Notes under the pieces: generated by a model
Seen by the model: the letters and a program-made list of their open reading frames with translations, nothing else
What the model was told of the DNA's origin: nothing
Databases searched by the model: none
NCBI GenBank assembly: GCA_963827155.1
Contig: CAWGZV010000002.1
Coordinates: 2,232,001-2,296,000 of the forward strand
Source of the DNA: UTCFX2 sp963827155
Lineage (GTDB): Bacteria > Chloroflexota > Anaerolineae > Anaerolineales > UBA4823
DNA length: 64,000 bases
Reading direction: 5' to 3'
Position numbers and translations under genes: made by a program
Shown here: positions 54,370 to 61,970 of the stretch, piece after piece
How the letters are laid out: every line of letters starts with the position of its first letter
How positions within the stretch are numbered: the stretch's first letter is position 1

Positions 54370-55002
54370 CTAGCGTCTAAGAGACCACACGACCAGGAAT
54401 CCACCAGCCAGAATTAGCGCAGCTGGCCAGAGATAAGCGAGCAAGTCTTCTCGGGCAATCAGCAAAAGCCCGCCTATGAGCATTAAGATGCCGCTTGGAA
54501 TCCATGCCCAGCGCATTTCGCCCTGGGGGGTAGGCAGTAAGGCAACCAATCCGAAGGTCAAGCCCAATCCCAGAAAAAAAAGACCGGCGGTCGTCATTCC
54601 GGCTTCATATTCATCAATTCTCGCAACAATCGCAAGAGTGATCAGGACGCCAGCAGGGATAATCGCCCACCAATTCCGGCGTTCTACGATATAGCTCAAT
54701 AAAAAACCAATCCCGATCCCAAAGAGAACAATCGCACCTTCCCAATCCCCGCCTAATGCAGGAGCAGCCCATTTCATGATCACCACCAAAGCCAGGCTCA
54801 GCAGGGTCATCGCAGGAATCAAAGCCCACCAGTTCGTTCTATTTTGTATAAAGAAGGCAAGGAAAAGCAAACCAGCGGTTAAGAAGACCGCGAGCCAGAA
54901 TAGAACCCCAATCTGCAGATAACCCAGGTTTTGGGCTAAAAACATGAGCCCGGCAATAATCAGCAGACCTCCCCATAAGATGCGTGATTCGAACAATCTC
55001 AT
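54370..55002 (-). CDS. Multi-helix membrane protein, function unknown
   Basis: A 210-residue protein made of about eight short hydrophobic helices separated by tight turns. The pattern W-G-x-x-L-I-x-x-G repeated along the protein and Trp-rich turns (W-W-A-L-I-P-A and W-W-A-I-I-P-A) suggest an internal repeat of a two-helix unit like that of LiaI/LiaF-type (DUF5668) proteins. There is no soluble domain. A GGCCT-rich leader lies before the ATG. It reads in the same direction as pncB. Its 3' end lies 15 bases from that of dinG. Confidence 0.7.
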   Translation of the reverse strand: MRLFESRILWGGLLIIAGLMFLAQNLGYLQIGVLFWLAVFLTAGLLFLAFFIQNRTNWWALIPAMTLLSLALVVIMKWAAPALGGDWEGAIVLFGIGIGFLLSYIVERRNWWAIIPAGVLITLAIVARIDEYEAGMTTAGLFFLGLGLTFGLVALLPTPQGEMRWAWIPSGILMLIGGLLLIAREDLLAYLWPAALILAGGFLVVWSLRR

Positions 55003-55038
55003 GCCAGGCCTCCTGTTTGATGCGAGAAAGAGTGTTGC

Positions 55039-56586
55039 TTATTCCGAGCGAGCATGCTCAATCTGATCCTGTTTAAGATCCCAAAGCATTTGGGTGAGTG
55101 AGACGTGATAAATATGCGGATTCATAATCCGGCGGACGCCTGGATCAAGCTTCTCAATATCCGTAGCTCGTTGCAGGCGGATAGCCTCCAAATCTGGAAA
55201 ATCATAAACAATCTGGCCATTTCGTGTAATCTCAACCAGCAGCGGCTCTACCTCAGAAATATTCTCCCGGTGCAATGCCCGTACTCTGGTGTGGTCGCTT
55301 GTGTGGTGTAAGGTCAGTTGCTCTCCGGTTGAAGGGTCTTCGCCTTCTAAGCCGATCAGATCCGCCGTGGCTTTTCTGCGCAGGTCGTAGAGCCGCCAAA
55401 CCCGCTTATCACCCGGATTGGATATTTTAGAAACCGATTCGGAAATCTTCAGCGCCGGCAGCCACTTCCCCTGCTCGCATACCGCAACCAGCTTGTACAC
55501 TCCTCCCAGAGCAGGTTCTCCCCAAGAAGTTATCAAGTGGGTGCCCACACCATATACCAGTCGGTTAATCAATTTATCAGGATCGATTCCATAGCGAGGA
55601 GCTTCTTGAGAAATTTGGGTAATAATCTGCCAGATCACCAGTTCATCCAGATTATTTGAGAGTACGATCGAAACATCTTCATAACCGGCTTCATTCAGCT
55701 GCCTGGCAGCCTGAATGCTTAGGAAAGCCAAATCACCCGAATCCAGGCGGACTCCTACCGGACGATGTCCCTTACGACGGAGAGTTTCGAATACCTGGAT
55801 GGCGTGAGGGATCCCACTTTGGAGGGTATCGATCGTGTCGACCAGCAAAATTGTGTCGTCTGGAAAAACATCGGCGTAAGCTTGAAAAGCCTCAAGCTCG
55901 CCCATTCCCAACGCCATGAAAAGCTGGACGAGACTGTGGGCATGCGTACCTTTCGGCGGCACTCCCAAAACCGCTGAAGCTCCAACGTTCGAGCTGAAGT
56001 CTGCTCCTCCAATTAATGCAGCTCGCGCCCCTGCATTCGCACCTTTCCCCTGACCGCGCCGGAGCCCAAACTCTAACAGCAGACGCTTACGGCCGATTTC
56101 ATGAATCCGAGAGGCTTTTGTCGCAATTAATGTCTGGTAATTCAGAGTATTGAGCAGTGGGGTTTCTAAGATCTGCGCCATCACAATCGGTCCGCTTACG
56201 ACGGTAAGCGGTTCAAAAGGGTGAACCACTCTTCCTTCTGGGATGGCCGATATGCTCAAGGCGGAAAAATCGCATTCCTTTCGCAGCCACTCCAAGAAAT
56301 CCTCCGAAAAAGCCTGCTTTCCGCTGGAGGTTTTCTGACTGCGTAAAAAATCCAGGTCTTCCCCGCGAAAGTGGACCCTTGAAATCCAATCCATTAACCA
56401 TTCAAGTCCAGCATTGATGCAATAACCAGCCTTATGGGTGCCGTAATCAGGATAATCTCGAAAATAGTGATCGAATTGCACCCGTTTTTCATGCAGTCCC
56501 ATTCGGAAGTAAACTTGCGCCATCGTGAGCTGATACATGTCCGTGAAGAGAATTCCCTCCGCAGTATCCCAATCTATTTTTCTCAT
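55039..56586 (-). CDS. pncB: Nicotinate phosphoribosyltransferase
   Basis: A 515-residue enzyme that makes nicotinate mononucleotide from nicotinate and PRPP in NAD salvage. The N-terminal L-F-T-D-M-Y-Q-L-T-M-A is typical, the histidine-containing segment near 205-250 and the R-L-D-S-G-D-L motif near 295 (PRPP and base binding) follow, and F-G-V/Y-G-V-G-T-H-L near 365 closes the phosphate site. The open frame extends 49 codons upstream with a hydrophobic stretch, but AGGTGACG precedes the ATG at 56586, which gives the family-typical start. It is divergent from the bacterioferritin gene. Confidence 0.95.
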   Translation of the reverse strand: MRKIDWDTAEGILFTDMYQLTMAQVYFRMGLHEKRVQFDHYFRDYPDYGTHKAGYCINAGLEWLMDWISRVHFRGEDLDFLRSQKTSSGKQAFSEDFLEWLRKECDFSALSISAIPEGRVVHPFEPLTVVSGPIVMAQILETPLLNTLNYQTLIATKASRIHEIGRKRLLLEFGLRRGQGKGANAGARAALIGGADFSSNVGASAVLGVPPKGTHAHSLVQLFMALGMGELEAFQAYADVFPDDTILLVDTIDTLQSGIPHAIQVFETLRRKGHRPVGVRLDSGDLAFLSIQAARQLNEAGYEDVSIVLSNNLDELVIWQIITQISQEAPRYGIDPDKLINRLVYGVGTHLITSWGEPALGGVYKLVAVCEQGKWLPALKISESVSKISNPGDKRVWRLYDLRRKATADLIGLEGEDPSTGEQLTLHHTSDHTRVRALHRENISEVEPLLVEITRNGQIVYDFPDLEAIRLQRATDIEKLDPGVRRIMNPHIYHVSLTQMLWDLKQDQIEHARSE

Positions 56587-56717
56587 CGTCACCTTTCTTA
56601 CGACAGCTTTCTGTGTGAAAATACAATCAATATTATAATGAATACCGATACATAATATACTTGAAAGCAACACTAAGTTGTAGGCAAACAATCCCAAAAT
56701 AATGAAAGGCGGAAAAT

Positions 56718-57185
56718 ATGAAAGGAAATCCACAAATCATCGAAAAACTGAATTATCTCCTGGCGGATGAGCTGACGGCAATCAATCAATATATCGTCCA
56801 CTCGGAGATGTGCGCGAACTGGGGTTATGCCGAGCTGCACAAGCATGTCGAGGAACGGGCGATAGTAGAAATGAAACACGCCGAAAGCCTGATTGCGAGA
56901 TTGCTTTTTTTGGAGGGTCTACCTGCAGTTAGCAATCTCAATCCAATTCACATAGGCAGCAATGTGGAAGCGCAGCTCAAGAATGATCTGCAGAGCGAGT
57001 TGGGAGCTGATAAAGCCTATAACGAAGGAATTCGCCTTGCCGTCGAAATGAATGATAACGGAACGCGCGAGCTCTTTGAGAAAATACTCGTTGATGAAGA
57101 GCAGCATATCGACTGGCTTGAAGCTCAGCTTGACCAAATCGGTCAGATGGGAATTCAAAACTATCTGGTTGAACAGCTGGGTTAA
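56718..57185 (+). CDS. bfr: Bacterioferritin
   Basis: A 155-residue four-helix protein that stores iron in a 24-subunit shell. Ferroxidase ligands appear in order: Glu in L-A-D-E-L-T-A-I-N-Q-Y (about 18), Glu-Met-Lys-His in V-E-M-K-H-A-E (about 51-54, where the Met is the likely haem ligand), Glu near 94 and the E-E-Q-H-I-D-W motif (about 127-133). Length is normal. An AAAGGCGG site lies before the ATG. It is divergent from pncB, and a minus-strand gene lies 58 bases after its end. Confidence 0.94.
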   Translation: MKGNPQIIEKLNYLLADELTAINQYIVHSEMCANWGYAELHKHVEERAIVEMKHAESLIARLLFLEGLPAVSNLNPIHIGSNVEAQLKNDLQSELGADKAYNEGIRLAVEMNDNGTRELFEKILVDEEQHIDWLEAQLDQIGQMGIQNYLVEQLG

Positions 57186-57243
57186 TTTATTCGACCGGAA
57201 TCAAATCATTATTGGGAAAAGACCAAATCGTGTTTGCTTTGCC

Positions 57244-58254
57244 TCATTCTTTACGGCGAATCAGGCAATTCATGGTTTTCCAAATGAGAACACCGCTGAG
57301 GGCTGCGATCAGCAAAATGACCCAATGGGAAAGCAGCCAGAGAACGGATTGGAGTGACTTTCGCCATCCATCTACCCGAGCCATACTCCCTTCTGGGAGA
57401 ATAACCGGGTAATCCCAGGTGAAGGTTTTGAGTTTCTCCAAAAATCCCTGGCGAGCGCAGCCCTCTAAGCTGAAGATGTACAGATCGTTGCACCAATACC
57501 ACGCTAGTCTTAGGTCGCGCGAGAATTCTTCCCAATTTAATGCTGGATAATCGGTAAAACCGGCATCTACCCCTCCGCCTGTGCTTCCGATTCCGATTGC
57601 CTGAGCTTCGCTGCCGTAGCTCGCAATCACACCAGCTCCGTACGGTCGAACAAAGCTGGTATAGAGCATCCAAACCTCCCGATCGGATGGGAGATTAACC
57701 AATCCAAATACACGCTGCAGCATTGATGAAGCGGCTTTTCTCTCATCCTGGATCAGTGGAAACTGATAGGTTTCTACCCGATAGCCATCCTGATGGATCT
57801 GACTCGCCAACTTTTTGTATGCCGCTAATCCGCGTTTCCATTCCATTCGGGCAAACAGTCTGCGGGATAGTCGCGGCAGGACGTTCCAATTCCAATGCAT
57901 CAGGTCTTGCATATCTCGTAAATCTGGCTCGATATCCAGCCCAATCCCCTCCCAAATCAGATCATTTTCTTTTGACCAATCGAGAAATTCGAAATACCGT
58001 TGGAAAGCCTGGGGGGCATTGCGCAGATTCAACCAATAACCGGCGTCTTTTGGGAGTAAAAGCCAGGCATCTAGCGGGATATTTGCTTCATTCAAGCGTC
58101 GAACAACTTCCGCGCGTTGGGGTGTCATATCCGGCAGTCCCAGGCTTAATCGAGCACGCATTGCGATTAAATCAGCAATCATGCGATCATCGATCAAATC
58201 CGCCAGCTCCTGAGAATTGAGCTCGCAAAAAAATGTCAGGTTAGGGTAGGTCAT
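57244..58254 (-). CDS. TIM-barrel-like protein with C-terminal membrane anchor
   Basis: A 336-residue protein that starts M-T-Y-P-N-L-T-F-F-C-E-L-N. The alternation of strands and helices and an acidic core motif (G-I-G-L-D-I-E-P-D, about 107-115) recall glycoside-hydrolase-like barrels, but no family can be named. A C-terminal transmembrane helix (about 305-325) precedes a basic tail. The start is decided by GGAGGTGATCAC immediately upstream (58255-58266), which is complementary to the 3' end of 16S rRNA over at least 10 bases. The open frame extends 11 codons further without such a signal. No signal peptide is seen, so the main domain may be cytoplasmic. Confidence 0.7.
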   Translation of the reverse strand: MTYPNLTFFCELNSQELADLIDDRMIADLIAMRARLSLGLPDMTPQRAEVVRRLNEANIPLDAWLLLPKDAGYWLNLRNAPQAFQRYFEFLDWSKENDLIWEGIGLDIEPDLRDMQDLMHWNWNVLPRLSRRLFARMEWKRGLAAYKKLASQIHQDGYRVETYQFPLIQDERKAASSMLQRVFGLVNLPSDREVWMLYTSFVRPYGAGVIASYGSEAQAIGIGSTGGGVDAGFTDYPALNWEEFSRDLRLAWYWCNDLYIFSLEGCARQGFLEKLKTFTWDYPVILPEGSMARVDGWRKSLQSVLWLLSHWVILLIAALSGVLIWKTMNCLIRRKE

Positions 58255-58379
58255 GTGATCACCTCCGGCGTGTTGAGGGTTGGTCAAGAACGAGAAATTT
58301 TACCGAAATAATTGTATCACGGCTGGGAAACTCCCCAGGATCACAGGCTGGTCTGAAGAGACGACCCCCACGAACAAGG

Positions 58380-58385
58380 TAAAAT
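58380..58385 (+). promoter_or_regulatory. -10 element of the ParB-like/USP gene, leaderless position
   Basis: TAAAAT ends 8 bases before the ATG at 58394, so the predicted start of transcription is within two bases of the start codon. No matching -35 box was found. Confidence 0.4.
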
Positions 58386-58393
58386 ATCATACT

Positions 58394-60118
58394 ATGGTAG
58401 AACACTCCAGGGATTATGTTAATGCGATCGAAGATTTCCGTAAGGCTCGCGGTCGGGCTGAATTGCGAGAGCTGATTTCTCGATTGTCCGGAGAATCTAA
58501 CCAGCTTTTATCATATGATGAAGTTCGCCAAAAGCTCCGCATTCAAGGTGCTCTCGAACGTGGAGTACGAGATATTCCTCTGGACGCAATTGTAGGCAGT
58601 GTTGGGCGGTATACCGATTTTACGCGGGATTTTCTGCCGCGCCGAGACGTCCAGCAAGAAAGATGGGCGCGAATTAAAGTTGCAGCATCCGGAATGGCTG
58701 GCTTACCCCCGATCGATGTCTATAAAATCGGCGAAGTCTATTTCGTGCAAGACGGGAACCATCGGGTGTCTGTAGCGCGTGAGTTGGGATCTAAGCAAAT
58801 CCAGGCATATGTGACCGAAATCCGCACCCCAATACCTTTAATGCCAGATATTCAACCGGATGACCTGATCTTGAAAGCGGAATACAGCCTTTTTCTCGAC
58901 GAAACTGGTTTGGGTAATCTGCGCCCAGAATCAGATTTAAGTGTAACTCTCCCCGGTCAATACCCGGTACTGTTTGATCACATCGAAGTCCACCGTTACT
59001 ATATGGGGATTGAATACCAGCGGCCTGTTTCTTACGCAGAAGCCGTCGGGCATTGGTATGATCATATCTATATCCCCATCATCGAGCGTATCAGGGAACT
59101 TGGGATATTGCACGAATTTCCAAACCGCACCGAAACCGATCTGTACGTTTGGATTGCCGAACACCGGGGGGATCTGGAGCAGGAGCTCGGTTTTTCAGTG
59201 CGGACTGATTTTGTGATCAGCCATCTCTCAGAAGAACACCGGCAAGGCTGGTTCAACCGGATTCGCGAGAAGCTGCTCGACCTCGTTATTCCAGATACGT
59301 TGGAAGGCGGACCACCCACCGGAAAATGGCGCAACCATATCGACACCAGGTTAGACGATCGTCTTTTCGTTGAGATCCTCATCCCAATCAATGGAAAAGA
59401 GGATGGTTGGTGTGCGCTTGATCAGGCGATCGTAGTTGCAAAGCGCGAGAACGCAATCCTCCACGGCTTGCACGTCACACCGTCGGATATCGAGGATTCG
59501 AGTGTTATCGAGCAAATCCAAATCGAGTTCACAAGAAAATGTGGAGAAGCTCAGATAACTGGGGATCTGGTGGTCAGCAAAGGGGATGTGGTTGATCAGA
59601 CTTGTTTGAGAGCTGCAGCAACCGATCTGGTAGTAGTGAATGTCTCCTATCCGCCTGGTGATGAACCGATTTCGAGATTGCAATCCGGTTTCAGGAATTT
59701 GCTGCAGCGCAGCCCTCGTCCAGTTTTAGCAACACCGCAATCGGTTTCTTTACTATCAAAACCCTTGCTGGCTTTCGACGGCAGTCCAAAGGCACGTGAA
59801 GCGCTTTATGTGTCGGCATATCTTTCAAATAAATGGCGCGTTCCATTGATCGTTGTCTCGGTCGAAGACGCTGGAAAGATCGGTGAAGAGACTCTAAAGC
59901 AAGCTCAGGAATATCTTCTTGAACACTCCGTTGAGGCAACTTATTTGCTCGAACGTGGCAACCCTGGCGAGGTACTACTTCAGGTTTGCGGCGAGTATGA
60001 CTGCGATTGGGTGATTATGGGCGGGTATGGTTTGAATCCGGTCTTCGAAGTCATTCTAGGCAGCACTGTAGACAAAGTGTTGCGGTTATCCAAAGTTCCG
60101 ACCTTGATTTGCCGGTGA
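58394..60118 (+). CDS. ParB-like domain fused to tandem universal stress protein domains
   Basis: A 574-residue protein. The first part (about 50-160) has a ParB/Srx-type fold with the motif V-Q-D-G-N-H-R-V-S-V-A (about 120-130), where ParB-like nucleotide-binding domains carry their signature. A middle region (about 165-320) is rich in Trp, Tyr and His and is not assigned. Two universal stress protein domains follow (about 325-445 and 460-574); the last ends with I-M-G-G-Y-G-L-N and L-G-S-T-V-D-K-V-L, resembling the ATP-binding G-x-x-G-x-x-x-x-x-x-x-G-S/T motif. The chosen ATG is the first to match the domain start. A combined nucleotide sensor is inferred. Divergent from the gene at 57244. 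Confidence 0.8.
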   Translation: MVEHSRDYVNAIEDFRKARGRAELRELISRLSGESNQLLSYDEVRQKLRIQGALERGVRDIPLDAIVGSVGRYTDFTRDFLPRRDVQQERWARIKVAASGMAGLPPIDVYKIGEVYFVQDGNHRVSVARELGSKQIQAYVTEIRTPIPLMPDIQPDDLILKAEYSLFLDETGLGNLRPESDLSVTLPGQYPVLFDHIEVHRYYMGIEYQRPVSYAEAVGHWYDHIYIPIIERIRELGILHEFPNRTETDLYVWIAEHRGDLEQELGFSVRTDFVISHLSEEHRQGWFNRIREKLLDLVIPDTLEGGPPTGKWRNHIDTRLDDRLFVEILIPINGKEDGWCALDQAIVVAKRENAILHGLHVTPSDIEDSSVIEQIQIEFTRKCGEAQITGDLVVSKGDVVDQTCLRAAATDLVVVNVSYPPGDEPISRLQSGFRNLLQRSPRPVLATPQSVSLLSKPLLAFDGSPKAREALYVSAYLSNKWRVPLIVVSVEDAGKIGEETLKQAQEYLLEHSVEATYLLERGNPGEVLLQVCGEYDCDWVIMGGYGLNPVFEVILGSTVDKVLRLSKVPTLICR

Positions 60119-60125
60119 ATTAATT

Positions 60126-60764
60126 CTAATGACGGTCAGACGGCTCAATCCAGGTCTCGCGAAATCCGTATGTGTTCAGGATGTGTGTTTTTCCGCGGAT
60201 TGTCTCAACCAATGTATCGGGGCGATGGATATGGATGTGACCATGGAGAAAAAAACGCGGCTGGAAGAAATCGATCAACCAGCGAAAAGCTTTGATGCCT
60301 TGGTGGGGTAAATCATCACAATCATGAATTCCTGCAGGAGGCGAATGAGACAAAAAAATATCCAATCTGCGCCGATGCCATAACCGTTGGAATAATAAAA
60401 CTGGAGCCAGGGCGAGGACATGTCCCCACATCTCCACCTGAGTATATTGAAAATCCCCCTCGCGATAACGCATGCTGCCCTCTACTCCTGCCAGCAGCAA
60501 ACCGTTTCTGAAAATCACTTTTCGGTGTAAGTCAATGCAACCGTGAGGCGATGTGCGTGGACCTGCCGACCCATACTCAACAACTTTATCATGATTCCCG
60601 CGCACAAAAAATAGAGGTACATCCAGGGCGTTATATACATATTCGAGGTAAGCATAACTCATATCCCCACAACCCAAAACTAAACCCACGCCTTTGAATC
60701 GGTTGCGGACCTGTGGGCTGTAGATGAATGGGACCATTGTGTCGCTAAGAGATAAGACCTTCAT
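60126..60764 (-). CDS. Metallophosphoesterase of the calcineurin-like family
   Basis: A 212-residue enzyme. The metal-binding motifs read S-D-T in L-S-L-S-D-T-M (about 5-11, where the usual His after Asp is replaced), G-C-G-D-M (about 31-35), R-G-N-H-D (about 54-58), L-S-H-S-P-P (about 141-146) and H-G-H-I-H (about 173-177). Together they give the two-metal phosphoesterase core. The substrate may be a cyclic nucleotide, a nucleotide or a protein. It is convergent with the ParB-like/USP gene (7 bases between stops). Confidence 0.87.
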   Translation of the reverse strand: MKVLSLSDTMVPFIYSPQVRNRFKGVGLVLGCGDMSYAYLEYVYNALDVPLFFVRGNHDKVVEYGSAGPRTSPHGCIDLHRKVIFRNGLLLAGVEGSMRYREGDFQYTQVEMWGHVLALAPVLLFQRLWHRRRLDIFLSHSPPAGIHDCDDLPHQGIKAFRWLIDFFQPRFFLHGHIHIHRPDTLVETIRGKTHILNTYGFRETWIEPSDRH

Positions 60765-60874
60765 CCATTCGATTATACCTGTTGGATTCCTGAACAGATA
60801 TAATGAGTGGCATCATCAAATCAGTAAGAAGGTAAAAATCCCGAATATGCTTAAGGAAGAAGAATGACCTCTGC

Positions 60875-60903
60875 TTGACACTGATGTATTGGCATGCTAT
60901 ACT
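60875..60903 (+). promoter_or_regulatory. Consensus sigma-70 promoter of the phasin/PhaR operon
   Basis: TTGACA at 60875-60880 and TATACT at 60898-60903 are separated by exactly 17 bases. Transcription should start near 60910 and give a leader of about 70 nt. A palindrome lies at the predicted start site. Confidence 0.82.
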
Positions 60904-60908
60904 CGCAC

Positions 60909-60921
60909 GACGCGGTGCGTC
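60909..60921. promoter_or_regulatory. Operator-like palindrome at the transcription start of the phasin operon
   Basis: GACGC-GGT-GCGTC is an exact 5-bp inverted repeat that covers the predicted +1 region of the promoter at 60875-60903. A repressor bound here would block initiation. The operon encodes a PhaR-type DNA-binding regulator, so autorepression is plausible, but the binding site is inferred. Confidence 0.5.
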
Positions 60922-60979
60922 ATATAGACCATAATATCTCAGATAGAAGCCGCACAGAAATTCGAAAGGATTTACTTTG

Positions 60980-61348
60980 ATGAAAGAAACCCAGATAAAG
61001 CCAGACCCCGAGGAGCTCCAGAGTAAAGAATCTTATCCTTTGCTTGAAGCTGCCCGAAAAGTGCTCCTGGCAGGAATTGGGGCGATCTCGCTGGCACAGG
61101 AAGAAATCGAGGATTTCATCAACAAATTAGTGGAACGCGGTGAGATCGCCGAAAAGGATGGCAAGAAGCTGATCCAGGAGCTCCAAGTGAAGCGAAATCG
61201 CGGCGCAGAAAAAGCCGAAGAGGAGCTGCACAAACGAGTTAATCTCGTTTTGGATCGAATGAATGTTGCTTCAAAATCCGATATTGATGAGCTCAACAAT
61301 AAGATTGCCGTTCTTACTATGAAGCTTGAAGAGTCCAAAAAATCCTGA
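60980..61348 (+). CDS. Phasin-like polyhydroxyalkanoate granule-associated protein
   Basis: A 122-residue soluble helical protein. The centre has an A-A-R-K-V-L-L-A-G-I-G-A-I-S-L-A helix followed by E-D-F-I-N-K-L-V-E-R-G-E-I-A-E-K-D-G-K-K-L, the pattern of the PhaF/PhaI-type phasins, and the end is a charged coiled coil (about 80-120). Such proteins coat polyester granules. AAAGGA lies 9 bases before the ATG at 60980. It is the first gene after a consensus promoter and is followed by a PhaR-type regulator. No PHA synthase is in the window. Confidence 0.83.
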   Translation: MKETQIKPDPEELQSKESYPLLEAARKVLLAGIGAISLAQEEIEDFINKLVERGEIAEKDGKKLIQELQVKRNRGAEKAEEELHKRVNLVLDRMNVASKSDIDELNNKIAVLTMKLEESKKS

Positions 61349-61389
61349 AATATTTTCCAAAAGATCCACTATCACTCTCTTATCGATTT

Positions 61390-61947
61390 ATGCTGACGAT
61401 TAAAAGATATCCGAATCGAAAGCTTTACGACACTAGATCAAAGCGGTATATTTCCCTGGCAGAGATTACTGCGCTGATCCACGACGGTGTAGAAATTCGC
61501 GTACTCGATCACCCAAGCGGTGATGATCTAACAGCACTAACCCTCACCCAGATTATCCTGGAGATGCAGAAAAAACAAGACAGCTCCATCTCGAAGAAAT
61601 TTCTCACCAGCCTGATTCGATCTGGCGGTGGAAAACCTCAGAAGCGCTGGCGCAACGTCTGGCAGATGCCTCCCTCCAGCAACCCCTTCGATGATGAGAT
61701 AAGAACGCGGTTTCAAGCGCTTGTATACGCCGGTGAGCTCACTGTGAGGGAGGGCTTGCAGCTGCAAGATCAAGTTCTGGTTCAAGCACCTCAACTGATC
61801 CGCGAACAGCAGCTCGACGAACAGATCGCGTCCTTGATCACAAAAAGAAGCATCCCGCTCAAGCAAGACCTCCAGCGTCTCAACGAGCAGCTCGAAGAAA
61901 TCAGTCTCAAACTCGTTGAGAAGACTGGTGAGAAGACATCAGACTGA
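61390..61947 (+). CDS. phaR: PHA accumulation regulator, PhaR-like
   Basis: A 185-residue protein. The N-terminal domain (1-60, with I-K-R-Y-P-N-R-K-L-Y-D-T and Y-I-S-L-A-E-I) is the PHA accumulation regulator DNA-binding domain, followed by I-I-L-E-M-Q-K-K-Q. The rest is helical and probably mediates oligomer or polymer contact. PhaR proteins bind both DNA and nascent polyester and repress phasin genes until polymer is present. It lies 41 bases after the phasin gene and likely shares its promoter, which carries an operator-like palindrome. Confidence 0.88.
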   Translation: MLTIKRYPNRKLYDTRSKRYISLAEITALIHDGVEIRVLDHPSGDDLTALTLTQIILEMQKKQDSSISKKFLTSLIRSGGGKPQKRWRNVWQMPPSSNPFDDEIRTRFQALVYAGELTVREGLQLQDQVLVQAPQLIREQQLDEQIASLITKRSIPLKQDLQRLNEQLEEISLKLVEKTGEKTSD

Positions 61948-61970
61948 CAGATTAGAAGGTGGAATTAATT

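Noticed and set aside
56587..56733. Extension of pncB with a hydrophobic N-terminal helix
   Set aside because: The family starts at the ATG at 56586, which has a good ribosome-binding site. The extra part overlaps the bacterioferritin start.
58280..58393. Longer N-terminus of the ParB-like/USP gene from 58280
   Set aside because: The added 38 residues are not domain-like and overlap the start region of the divergent gene. A -10 box lies directly before 58394.
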